A DNA stretch of 5,450 nucleotides, taken from positions 1 through 5,450 of the forward strand of contig JAISEB010000028.1 of assembly GCA_031264395.1 (NCBI GenBank). The letters are read 5' to 3'. The stretch is from Treponema sp. GTDB taxonomy: Bacteria; Spirochaetota; Spirochaetia; Treponematales; Breznakiellaceae. The position numbers and the translations under genes are program-made. Of this stretch, positions 1-5,450 are shown in pieces. The notes beneath the pieces are model-generated. The model was not told the DNA's origin, ran no database searches, and saw nothing but the letters and a program-made list of their open reading frames with translations. Each line of letters opens with the position of its first letter. Position 1 is the stretch's first letter.

Positions 1-305
1 TCCCCGCCTACGGGGGGAGCGGGGAAGTCCGCGCGCAGGTCATGGGCGGGGGGCGGAGCTGGGTGTTTCCCCTTGCCGCCGCCGAAAGGCTGGCCGTTCC
101 CGGGCCCCTGGGGGAGACGATGGTGGAGATCCGGGACGGCCGGGCCCGTATTGTTTCTTCCCCCTGCATGAACCAGATCTGCGTGGCCGCCGGGGCGGTA
201 CACACTCCCGGACAGTGGACGGCGTGCCTTCCGAACCGCGTTATGGTTTCAATATCGGGGTCCGGCCGGGAAGCGGACGGAGAGGTGGATGCCGCTTCCT
301 GGTAG
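1..305 (+). CDS. NusG domain II-containing protein, 5' end cut by window
   Basis: The open frame is already open at the left edge (first full codon at position 3) and ends with TAG at 303-305. About 100 residues are visible. An in-frame ATG at 42 is unlikely to be the start because the preceding codons read as part of the domain (AYGGSGEVRAQV). The visible part matches the NusG domain II (NusG_II, formerly DUF1312) pattern: a 'PL' strand, then GETMVEIRDGRARIVSSPC, then CMNQIC, a Gly-rich turn, and ACLPN with strands to the end. The cysteines lie at about 165-167, 180-182 and 225-227. Family members are usually about 120-130 residues with one N-terminal membrane anchor, so the missing upstream part probably encodes that anchor. 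The domain is not a transcription factor here; these stand-alone proteins have no settled function and often sit beside Gx-transporter and ApbE/FMN-binding genes. It overlaps the next gene by 17 bp, which suggests translational coupling. The family call is fairly sure; the role is unknown. Confidence 0.82.
   Translation, partial: PAYGGSGEVRAQVMGGGRSWVFPLAAAERLAVPGPLGETMVEIRDGRARIVSSPCMNQICVAAGAVHTPGQWTACLPNRVMVSISGSGREADGEVDAASW
279..285 (+). promoter_or_regulatory. Shine-Dalgarno sequence for the Gx-transporter gene
   Basis: GGAGAGG lies inside the end of the NusG-II frame. Its GGAG core (279-282) is 6 nt before the ATG at 289. It supports that ATG as the start and shows that the downstream gene is translated from within the upstream coding sequence. 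Confidence 0.65.
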
Positions 306-1554
306 GGAGCCTGTCTTTCCTCCGCGCGCGTCCGCCGGGGATCACGGCGTCATTTCCCTTTTTGGGGGCCTGTGCCTGTTCCTTGCTGTCGTAGAATATC
401 TTGTCCCAAAGCCCCTTCCGTTTATGCGCATCGGGCTTGCCAACCTTCCCCTGCTCCTGGCGCTGGATCTTTTTCCTCCGGGAAGTTTCGCCCTGCTTGT
501 GCTTGTCAAGATCCTCGGCCAGGGGGTGGTGTCGGGGACGCTCTTTTCCTACGTGTTTTTGTTTTCACTGGCGGGAACCGCCGCGTCAGCCCTCCTCATG
601 TACGGCCTTCGCCGTGTTGCCGGGGAGCGTATCGGCTTCGCGGGCCTGGGGGCGGCGGGGGCTTTTGCCTCCAACGCGGTCCAGCTGCTGCTCGCGCGGT
701 ATGCCGTTTTCGGCTCTTCCGTCCGCTATCTGATTCCGCCTTTTCTTGCCTCCGGGGCGGCAAGCGGCTTTGCGCTGGGGCTCTTTTGCGGCTGTTTTGC
801 CGCGCGGTCGGCCTGGTACGGCCGCCTGCGGGGCGTCCCGGAAAACGCGCCGCCTCTTCCTTCCTCTGTTTATGACGGGAGGCGGGGCGGGGAGGCCACA
901 GGCCGCAACAGGAGGCGGGAAAGATGGGACCGGCTTTTTCCGCCGGGGGAACTCTTTGCCGCCGGCCTTGCCGCGATGTGTTTTTTTCTGTTTAACCCGT
1001 CGACGGCGTCCCGCGCCGTTCAGTTTTTTTTCTTTACGTTTCTGGCCTTTCTTTCCGGGAAGAAAATCAACCCCTTTGTTACCCTGTTTGTCATGCTGGG
1101 GATTGTCTTTTTCAACCTTTTGGCGCCCTACGGCAGGGTCATTGCCGACTGGGGTTTTTTCCGCGTTACCGAAGGCGCCTTGTCCGCCGGCCTGAGGCGT
1201 GCTTTTACGCTTGAAGGGCTCCTCATGCTGTCGGGGGCCTGTATACGGCCCGGACTGCGCTTCCCCGGCGGCGCGGGCCTTCTCCTTGCCGAATCGTTCG
1301 GCGTGCTGGGGAAGCTGCGGGAACGGAAGTTTGTCTTGAGGCCGGGGCACATTATCGAAGGGCTGGACAGGACGCTTCTGGAACTGGACGCGGGGAGCGC
1401 CGCGCCCCCGGAAGAAGACGCCCCCTCCGCGCGGGGAACGGTCCCCGGCCGCCTGATTCTTGTTCTTGTGGCCGCCGCGTCGGCCGTTCCCGCCGCGCTT
1501 ACGGCCCTCGGGTTCTGGCAAGTCCCGCGATGGCTTCCTGGTAATTGGGGTTAA
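289..1554 (+). CDS. Gx transporter family membrane protein with extra EcfT/CbiQ-like C-terminal half
   Basis: This is a 421-residue inner-membrane protein. Residues about 20-175 match the Gx transporter family (Pfam Hpre_diP_synt_I). They carry a Glu/Pro-rich segment running into GLAN (VEYLVPKPLPFMRIGLAN, residues 35-52), a Gly/Ser membrane segment (ILGQGVVSGTLFSY), and the signature GAAGAFASNAVQLL (121-134) with the N-x-x-Q-L element. This fold belongs to the same superfamily as ECF-transporter S components, so a small-molecule uptake role is more likely than the enzyme activity implied by the common name 'heptaprenyl diphosphate synthase component I'. A polar, Arg-rich linker (about 176-215) leads to a second membrane half (about 220-320). 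There FLSGKKINPFVTL, NLLAPYGRV and VTEGALSAGLRRAFTLEGLL resemble CbiQ/EcfT proteins. A long cytoplasmic-looking stretch (335-385) and a last hydrophobic helix (about 388-406) follow. Usual family length is about 170-180 residues, so this is an enlarged, probably fused form. The start is the ATG after GGAGAGG. The stop lies 56 bp inside the convergent TPR gene. The N-half call is firm; the T-like reading of the C-half is moderate, and the substrate is unknown. Confidence 0.85.
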   Translation: MPLPGREPVFPPRASAGDHGVISLFGGLCLFLAVVEYLVPKPLPFMRIGLANLPLLLALDLFPPGSFALLVLVKILGQGVVSGTLFSYVFLFSLAGTAASALLMYGLRRVAGERIGFAGLGAAGAFASNAVQLLLARYAVFGSSVRYLIPPFLASGAASGFALGLFCGCFAARSAWYGRLRGVPENAPPLPSSVYDGRRGGEATGRNRRRERWDRLFPPGELFAAGLAAMCFFLFNPSTASRAVQFFFFTFLAFLSGKKINPFVTLFVMLGIVFFNLLAPYGRVIADWGFFRVTEGALSAGLRRAFTLEGLLMLSGACIRPGLRFPGGAGLLLAESFGVLGKLRERKFVLRPGHIIEGLDRTLLELDAGSAAPPEEDAPSARGTVPGRLILVLVAAASAVPAALTALGFWQVPRWLPGNWG

Positions 1555-2212
1555 GCCGCACGGCCTGTTCGTAGGCTTCCGTGGCAGGGGCCCTGTCCCC
1601 CAGAAATTCGCGGACCTGGGCCAGCCTGTACCACCAGAGGGAAAGGCCCGGCTCCAGCCGCACGGCGGTTGTGTACGCTATGTCGGCATGGCGGTACTTT
1701 TCCCTTAACCTGAAAATTTCACCTATAAAGAAATAAGCGACAGAGATCCGCTCTCCTCTGGGAAGCGTGTTGGCGTAGCGCTGCATGCAGCTTAGGGAAC
1801 GGTCGTAGTCGTCAAGGTAGAAGTAGGCTTCGCCCATGGTTTCCAGAATGCGGTACTCGTCGGCGAAAAGCCTTAGCCCCCGCTCTCCCCAGGTGATGAC
1901 GTCCGCGTATTTGCGCTGGCGCTGAAGCGTCCAGGTGATGGCCGTGTAGGTGTCCCTGTTCGCGGTGTTTCCGGAAACTTCGCCCTGGCAGATCCGTATT
2001 GCCTCGCCGTAGTACCGTTCCGCCTCGGACATGCGGCCCCGCGCTTCAAGATCCCTTCCTGTGCGGTAATTCTGCATGGCGCTCATGGACGCGGGATTTC
2101 CGCCCGTTTGCCTTGTCTGGGCGAAAATTGCCTGGCTTTGTCCCGGACGAAATCCCGGACACAGCCCCAGACAGAGAAGAACAAACATACAACGGCGGAT
2201 CGGTGTTTTCAT
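1499..2212 (-). CDS. Exported tetratricopeptide repeat (TPR) protein
   Basis: A 237-residue protein. The N-terminus MKTPIRRCMFVLLCLGLCPG has the charged n-region and hydrophobic core of a signal peptide. Likely signal peptidase I sites follow SQA (residue 28) or IFA (residue 31). Cys18 is preceded by L-G-L, a poor lipobox, so a lipoprotein is possible but less likely. About five TPR units follow: roughly 46-79, 86-119, 120-153, 157-190 and 191-223, with a short capping helix. The clearest are AEAYF-like helices in repeat 3 (GEAYFYLDDYDRSL) and the canonical ending AVRLNPNYQEA in repeat 5. TPRs form protein-binding scaffolds, so it probably acts in the periplasm or envelope as a partner-binding protein; the partner is not visible. 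The ATG is 2 nt after the nfnB stop, with no clear Shine-Dalgarno, so translation is probably coupled to nfnB. An ATG eight codons on would remove the basic n-region and is a worse start. The 3' end overlaps the convergent transporter gene by 56 bp. TPR and export calls are strong; the biological role is unknown. Confidence 0.85.
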   Translation of the reverse strand: MKTPIRRCMFVLLCLGLCPGFRPGQSQAIFAQTRQTGGNPASMSAMQNYRTGRDLEARGRMSEAERYYGEAIRICQGEVSGNTANRDTYTAITWTLQRQRKYADVITWGERGLRLFADEYRILETMGEAYFYLDDYDRSLSCMQRYANTLPRGERISVAYFFIGEIFRLREKYRHADIAYTTAVRLEPGLSLWWYRLAQVREFLGDRAPATEAYEQAVRLNPNYQEAIAGLARTRGP

Positions 2213-2214
2213 CG

Positions 2215-3714
2215 TTATTGCAGCAAGCGGTTAATCGCCGCGGCGGCCTTTCGCCCTTCACCCATGGCAAGGATCACCGTGGCGGCCCCAAGGACTATGT
2301 CGCCGCCGGCGTAGACCCTGTCCAGGGAGGTTTTCTGATCTTCCCCGGCGAGTATGCGGCCGCGTTTATCGGTGGAAAGCCCCGCGGTGGTCCGCGAAAT
2401 GAGGGGGTTGCTTTCGTTGCCGAGGGCGATGATGGCCGTGTCGCAGGCGAACGTGTAACCGGAATCAGGCACGGGAACGGGGCTGCGGCGGCCCGACGCG
2501 TCGGGAGGGCCAAGGCTGAATTGCCGCAGTTCCATGCCGGTAAGCCTGCCGTCCTCGCCGCCATGGAACCGTACCGGGCTTCTTAAAAAATCAAACACGA
2601 TCCCTTCTTCCATGGCGTGTTCCACCTCCTCGGCCCTCGCGGGCATTTCCTCTCTGGTACGGCGGTAGATTACATGGACCTCCCGCGCCCCAAGGCGCAG
2701 GGCCATGCGGGCGGCGTCCATCGCGACGTTGCCGCCGCCTATTACCGCGGCGATCTCCGACTTCAGCATGGGAGTGGCGGCCCGCCCGGTGTCGTAGGCC
2801 TTCATCAAGTTGGCTCTGGTAAGGTACTCGTTGGCGCTTGACACCCCCACGTAATTTTCGCCGGGGCATCCGAGGAATTTGGGGAGCCCCGCGCCCGTTC
2901 CTATGAACACCGCATCAAAATGATCCTCCCCGAGAAATTCGGGAATGGTGCGGGTGCGGCCCACGAGAAAGTTGGCCGTCAGCTTTACTCCCATTTTTTT
3001 GAGGATATCCACCTCCGCCTCGACAATGGCTTTGGGAAGGCGGAATTCGGGAATCCCGTAAACCATGACCCCGCCGGGCTTGTGAAAGGCCTCAAAGACG
3101 GTGACGTCGTGGCCTTCCCGCGCGGTATCGGCGGCGACGGTGAGCCCCGCCGGCCCCGAACCTATGACCGCCACTTTTTTTCCCGTGGAGGCCTTTACGG
3201 AAGGAACTCCCGTTTTCCCGTTTGCCCGTTCCCAGTCGGCGGCAAAGCGTTCCAGCCTGCCTATGGCGACGGATTTTCCGGGATCTTTAAGGCTCTTTCC
3301 CACGGTACATTCGGCCTGGCACTGCTTTTCCTGGGGACAGACCCTGCCGCAGACCGCGGGAAGCAGGTTCGTTTCCTTGATGATGTCAATCGCCGCCTTG
3401 AAATCGCCTTCCTGCATGGCGGCAATGAAACGGGGAATGGGGACCTTTACGGGACAGCCCTCCACGCAGGGGCCGTTCTTGCAGGAAAGGCAGCGTTCGG
3501 CTTCAAGGCGCGCCTGGCTTTCGGTATAACCCAGGGCGACTTCGGCTATGTTTTTTCCCCGTTCCGCCGGGTCCTGCGCGGGCATGGCCTGCGGGGGAAT
3601 CGCGAGGCGCTCCTTTGGGGATGTTTTTTCCCCCGATGCCTTGCGCTCCAGTACCGGCTCAAGGAGGGCGCGCGCTTCTTTTTCAAATTGGGCGCTGTTT
3701 TTTGTTTCACTCAT
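2215..3714 (-). CDS. nfnB: NADH-dependent reduced ferredoxin:NADP+ oxidoreductase, large subunit (NfnB; GltD/GltA-like)
   Basis: A 499-residue cytoplasmic iron-sulfur flavoprotein. In order it shows: an N-terminal two-cluster ferredoxin-like domain with Cys75, 78, 83 and 87 (CLSCKNGPCVEGCP) and Cys122, 126, 132 and 136 (CGRVCPQEKQCQAEC); an FAD Rossmann motif VAVIGSGPAG (181-190) followed by FE at 207-208; the GGVMVYGIPEFRLPK segment (214-228) typical of glutamate synthase small subunits; an NADPH Rossmann motif AVIGGGNVAMDAAR (323-336) with YRR (350-352); and a C-terminal FAD contact VYAGGD (467-472). This family is often labelled 'glutamate synthase beta chain'. No GltS large subunit is present, whereas NfnA lies directly upstream, so Nfn is the better call. 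With NfnA it bifurcates electrons between NADH/ferredoxin and NADPH. I chose the ATG at 3714 because it makes an ATGA overlap with the nfnA stop and has GGAGAG 9 nt upstream. A longer frame from 3750 would add 12 residues without such support. The subunit assignment is confident; direction in vivo depends on metabolism. Confidence 0.93.
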   Translation of the reverse strand: MSETKNSAQFEKEARALLEPVLERKASGEKTSPKERLAIPPQAMPAQDPAERGKNIAEVALGYTESQARLEAERCLSCKNGPCVEGCPVKVPIPRFIAAMQEGDFKAAIDIIKETNLLPAVCGRVCPQEKQCQAECTVGKSLKDPGKSVAIGRLERFAADWERANGKTGVPSVKASTGKKVAVIGSGPAGLTVAADTAREGHDVTVFEAFHKPGGVMVYGIPEFRLPKAIVEAEVDILKKMGVKLTANFLVGRTRTIPEFLGEDHFDAVFIGTGAGLPKFLGCPGENYVGVSSANEYLTRANLMKAYDTGRAATPMLKSEIAAVIGGGNVAMDAARMALRLGAREVHVIYRRTREEMPARAEEVEHAMEEGIVFDFLRSPVRFHGGEDGRLTGMELRQFSLGPPDASGRRSPVPVPDSGYTFACDTAIIALGNESNPLISRTTAGLSTDKRGRILAGEDQKTSLDRVYAGGDIVLGAATVILAMGEGRKAAAAINRLLQ

Positions 3715-4562
3715 TCCTGTACACTCTCCAGCCCCAGTCCTATGTGGCACTTGTGATGTTCCTCCTCTTCCCTTTCCCTAAAGGCCTTCATGCGGAGCAT
3801 CATGTTTTCAAAATCGACCTTGTGCCCGTCAAATTCGGGACCGTCGACACAGACAAATTTTGTTTCGCCTCCCACGGTAACGCGGCAGCCGCCGCACATT
3901 CCCGTGCCGTCTATCATGATGGTGTTAAGGGATACGAGAATGGGAACGCCGAATTCGGCGGCGGTTTTTTCGCAGAATTTCATCATGACGGGCGGGCCTA
4001 TGGCGATGATCATGTCGGGCTTTGACGGGGCGGCGCAGTATTCGCGCAGGGGACCTGTAACAAGCGCCTTTTTGCCGTAGGAGCCGTCGTCGGTAACCAG
4101 AGTTATTTCGTCGGCATGGCGCCGCATTCTGTCTTCGAAGATGACGAGTTCTTTTGTCCGCGCCCCCATGATCACCTGGACAGTGTTGCCCGCCGCCTTG
4201 AGCGCCTGGACAATGGGGAAAAGCGGGGCGGCTCCTATGCCGCCGCCGACGCAGACCACCGTTCCGTATTTTTCGATGTGGGTGGGATTTCCCAGCGGCC
4301 CCAGAATATTTTCGAGGAAACCGCCTTCTTCCCTGACGGCAAGCCTGTGCGTCGTGGCCCCAACCGTCTGGAAGACCATGGTAATTGTTCCCTTTTCGGC
4401 ATCGGCGTCGGCTATGGTAAGGGGAATGCGTTCGCCCCATTCGGTGTCTATTTGGACTATGATAAACTGCCCCGCCTTTCTTGCCCCGGCGATAAGGGGC
4501 GCCTCAACGGTCATTTCATACACTTCGGCGGAAAGCTGTTTCTTCTCGATGATCCTGTGCAT
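3711..4562 (-). CDS. nfnA: NADH-dependent reduced ferredoxin:NADP+ oxidoreductase, small subunit (NfnA; DHOD electron-transfer/PyrK-like)
   Basis: A 283-residue cytoplasmic flavoprotein of the ferredoxin-NADP reductase superfamily, also annotated 'sulfide/dihydroorotate dehydrogenase-like FAD/NAD-binding protein'. It has an FAD-binding beta-barrel (about 1-95) with RIPLTIAD (45-52, the RxPxT-type flavin motif), and an NAD-binding lobe with VCVGGGIGAAPLFPI (103-117) and MIIAIGPPVMM (184-194). A C-terminal [2Fe-2S] site follows: Cys223, Cys226 and Cys238 (MCGGC...FVC). The position that is the first Cys in dihydroorotate dehydrogenase PyrK is Asp218 here (IDGTGMCGGC). An Asp plus three Cys is the ligand set reported for NfnA, so this residue supports Nfn over PyrK, as does the neighbouring nfnB and the lack of pyrD. 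NfnA binds NADH and passes electrons via the [2Fe-2S] cluster to NfnB. The ATG is the first gene of the operon. An in-frame TAG lies four codons upstream, so this start is well fixed, though no Shine-Dalgarno is visible. The gene's TGA overlaps the nfnB ATG. Confidence 0.93.
   Translation of the reverse strand: MHRIIEKKQLSAEVYEMTVEAPLIAGARKAGQFIIVQIDTEWGERIPLTIADADAEKGTITMVFQTVGATTHRLAVREEGGFLENILGPLGNPTHIEKYGTVVCVGGGIGAAPLFPIVQALKAAGNTVQVIMGARTKELVIFEDRMRRHADEITLVTDDGSYGKKALVTGPLREYCAAPSKPDMIIAIGPPVMMKFCEKTAAEFGVPILVSLNTIMIDGTGMCGGCRVTVGGETKFVCVDGPEFDGHKVDFENMMLRMKAFREREEEEHHKCHIGLGLESVQE
3724..3729 (-). promoter_or_regulatory. Shine-Dalgarno sequence that decides the nfnB start
   Basis: On the minus strand GGAGAG is followed by 9 nt and then the ATG at 3714, inside the end of nfnA. 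It favours the 3714 start, which gives a 4-bp ATGA overlap, over the longer frame beginning at 3750. Confidence 0.6.
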
Positions 4563-4568
4563 GCCGCC

Positions 4569-4597
4569 ATACTACCATTTTTTACCGTTTGACTCAA
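4569..4597 (-). promoter_or_regulatory. Candidate sigma-70-type promoter for nfnA-nfnB-TPR
   Basis: Minus-strand TTGAGT (4597-4592; 4 of 6 to TTGACA) and TAGTAT (4574-4569; 4 of 6 to TATAAT) are separated by exactly 17 bp. The -10 ends 6 nt before the ATG of nfnA, so transcription would begin at or next to the start codon. That would fit the lack of a Shine-Dalgarno there and suggest a leaderless or near-leaderless message. This is a sequence match only; an alternative -10 is the symmetric GGTAAT inside the palindrome at 4604-4617, which would give a leader of about 35 nt. Confidence 0.4.
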
Positions 4598-4617
4598 CGG
4601 GCGATTACCGCGGTAAT
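4589..4617 (+). promoter_or_regulatory. Candidate sigma-70-type promoter for the UDG-like gene
   Basis: TTGACT (4589-4594; 5 of 6 to consensus) and GGTAAT (4612-4617; 4 of 6) are separated by 17 bp. Initiation would fall near 4624, leaving a leader of about 45 nt before the ATG at 4670. The -35 overlaps the opposing -35 (the stretch TTGACTCAA reads TTGAGTCAA on the other strand), so the two promoters are back to back. The -10 lies within the 14-bp palindrome, which makes it a plausible repressed promoter. Confidence 0.45.
4604..4617. promoter_or_regulatory. Perfect 14-bp palindrome, candidate operator
   Basis: ATTACCG-CGGTAAT is an uninterrupted inverted repeat with no mismatch; the flanking pair (G at 4603, G at 4618) breaks the symmetry. 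It lies in the only intergenic region of the window and covers the candidate -10 of the rightward promoter. It also lies just upstream of the leftward -35. A dimeric regulator bound here could control one or both directions. The regulator is not identifiable from this window. Confidence 0.45.
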
Positions 4618-4669
4618 GGCGCTCTGGAAAATTTTCGTGAAACAGGGTAGTGTGAAACGGGGGGCCGGA

Positions 4670-5449
4670 ATGAACAAGGATGCGTGGGCGGCGTTTGAAA
4701 AGGCGCGCCGCCGTTTCAGGGGCGCGGCGGAGGAAACGGACGCCGCCCTTCCCGCTCTCATTGAGCTTCAGAAGCGGCTTGTTGACGGGAGAGGGGGCCC
4801 CGCCTATACGGTACAGACGCCGGTGGTGTACAACGAGGCCCTCGATGAAGTCGGGCCGCAGAGCCTCATAAAGCTGATCCTTGTGGGCGATAATCCCGGC
4901 CGCAGGGAACAGGCCGCCCGCCGCTACCTTGTGGGGCCTTCGGGCAAAATTGCCGAAAATTTTTTCCGTAGCCATCCTGAACTTGGCATAGACTTCCGCG
5001 AAAACGTTATCATACTCAACAAGACCCCGGTGCATACGCCCAGGACGGCGGAGCTGAAAGAACTCCGCCGCTTTCTGGATACCGCCTCTAACGCCGACGC
5101 CTTTAACCGCGCCATGGACGCGTCGCAGCGCGTCATGGCCGGGCTTGTGCTTGAATTCCAGAAGGCCCTTTCGGCGGGAGCCTCCGGGGAGGGGATTGTT
5201 CCCGTGTGGATAACGGGCTATTCGGAAATGAAAAAGGGCGGGATCTTTGAGGTCTACACCGAAACGCTGCGGGATCTCTATCTGGAAGACGAGGCGCTTC
5301 TGGAATCGCTTTTTTTCTACCGTCATTTTTCCATGAACCAGTTCACCATCGATCTTCGCCAAAAGACGGAAAAGGAAGGCGGAAAAAACACGGCGGAAAT
5401 ACTTGCCCGCATTGGCGCGGATTACAGGAAACGCATCCTGGGCCGGTAG
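4670..5449 (+). CDS. Uracil-DNA glycosylase superfamily-like protein, divergent
   Basis: A 259-residue soluble protein with no signal peptide or membrane segment. Residues 68-77 form a hydrophobic strand ending in the motif GDNPG (LILVGDNPG, then RRE). After it come YLVGPSGK (86-93), a helix, a second strand VIILNKTPVHTP (113-124), and a third strand VPVWITGYSEM (177-187). This order matches the UDG superfamily core: motif 1 GxxPG, then the G-x-(S/A)-G-K turn, then an 'N..K..P' strand. The Asn in GDNPG is like that of the MUG and SMUG groups. The expected motif 2 (HPS-type, with catalytic His) is replaced by GYSEMKKGG at the corresponding strand end, so activity on uracil is doubtful. The N-terminal helix (1-40) and the last 60 residues are outside the core. 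Longer frames starting at TTG 4589 or ATG 4616 overlap the promoter and have no ribosome site. The ATG at 4670 follows a G-rich run (4659-4664) by 5 nt and is preferred. It is divergent from nfnA. Superfamily membership is moderately sure; enzymatic function is not. Confidence 0.65.
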   Translation: MNKDAWAAFEKARRRFRGAAEETDAALPALIELQKRLVDGRGGPAYTVQTPVVYNEALDEVGPQSLIKLILVGDNPGRREQAARRYLVGPSGKIAENFFRSHPELGIDFRENVIILNKTPVHTPRTAELKELRRFLDTASNADAFNRAMDASQRVMAGLVLEFQKALSAGASGEGIVPVWITGYSEMKKGGIFEVYTETLRDLYLEDEALLESLFFYRHFSMNQFTIDLRQKTEKEGGKNTAEILARIGADYRKRILGR

Positions 5450-5450
5450 G

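Noticed and set aside
1024..1031. Run of eight T in the transporter gene as a phase-variation tract
   Set aside because: It encodes consecutive Phe codons in a membrane segment, the frame is intact on both sides, and the run is short for slippage switching.
586..1521. Long minus-strand open frame (311 codons) antisense to the transporter gene
   Set aside because: Its translation is low-complexity and very rich in Arg, Lys, Gly and Pro with no domain, and it is explained by the G+C and codon bias of the real membrane protein gene opposite.
2194..2212. TPR protein as a lipoprotein via Cys18
   Set aside because: The residues before the Cys are L-G-L, and Leu at -1 is a poor lipobox even by relaxed spirochaete rules; a signal peptidase I site lies a few residues on. 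This is not excluded, only not supported.
3175..3181. A_AAA_AAA slippery heptamer on the nfnB strand as programmed frameshifting
   Set aside because: The run encodes the ordinary Lys-Lys before the FAD motif, no downstream stimulatory hairpin is apparent, and the full-length frame is uninterrupted.
3715..3750. Longer nfnB start adding 12 residues
   Set aside because: The added residues (MPHRTGAGECTG) lie within nfnA coding sequence and do not look like the family, whereas the 3714 ATG has a spaced GGAGAG and an ATGA overlap.
2920..3756. Plus-strand open frame (278 codons) opposite nfnB
   Set aside because: It is the shadow of nfnB, whose Fe-S, FAD and NADPH motifs are unambiguous on the other strand.
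4511..5362. Long minus-strand open frame (283 codons) antisense to the UDG-like gene
   Set aside because: It covers the divergent promoter region and has no recognisable motifs, while the opposite strand has coherent superfamily motifs and a good start.

Overview
The window is gene-dense, GC-rich bacterial chromosome (about 60% G+C by eye). It holds six protein genes, very short spacers, and no RNA genes, insertion sequences, CRISPR arrays or phage genes that I can see. Gene content and organisation are compatible with a Treponema-like spirochaete living anaerobically: an electron-bifurcating Nfn pair, a Gx-transporter gene carrying an extra C-terminal membrane half beside a NusG-domain-II gene, and an exported TPR protein. 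That placement is an inference from gene style, not a proven taxonomic call.

Layout. Positions 1-1554 (+ strand): the 3' part of a small NusG domain II protein overlaps by 17 bp a 421-residue Gx-transporter family membrane protein (often annotated 'heptaprenyl diphosphate synthase component I'). The second half of that protein resembles an ECF-transporter T component. Positions 1499-4562 (- strand, read right to left): a compact three-gene operon of nfnA, nfnB and a signal-peptide TPR gene. It is joined by a 4-bp ATGA overlap and a 2-bp gap, and its 3' end runs 56 bp into the 3' end of the transporter gene. Positions 4563-4669: the only true intergenic region, a 107-bp divergent promoter region with two back-to-back sigma-70-like promoters that share a -35 core and a perfect 14-bp palindrome over one -10. 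Positions 4670-5449 (+ strand): a protein with a uracil-DNA-glycosylase-superfamily-like motif 1 but no recognisable catalytic-His motif 2.

How the genes work together. NfnA and NfnB should form the cytoplasmic flavoenzyme that couples NADH and reduced ferredoxin to NADPH formation (reversibly), a central redox balancer in fermenters and acetogens. The TPR gene is translationally or transcriptionally tied to it but is predicted to act outside the cytoplasm, so the link may only be shared expression. The NusG-II/Gx pair is a recurring neighbourhood in anaerobes, often near flavin-transfer or polyprenyl-synthesis genes; its substrate is unknown. I found no clearly new multi-gene system. The points most worth a second look are the divergent control region, the two-part membrane protein, the UDG-like protein lacking its expected catalytic motif, and the TPR gene attached to nfnAB.
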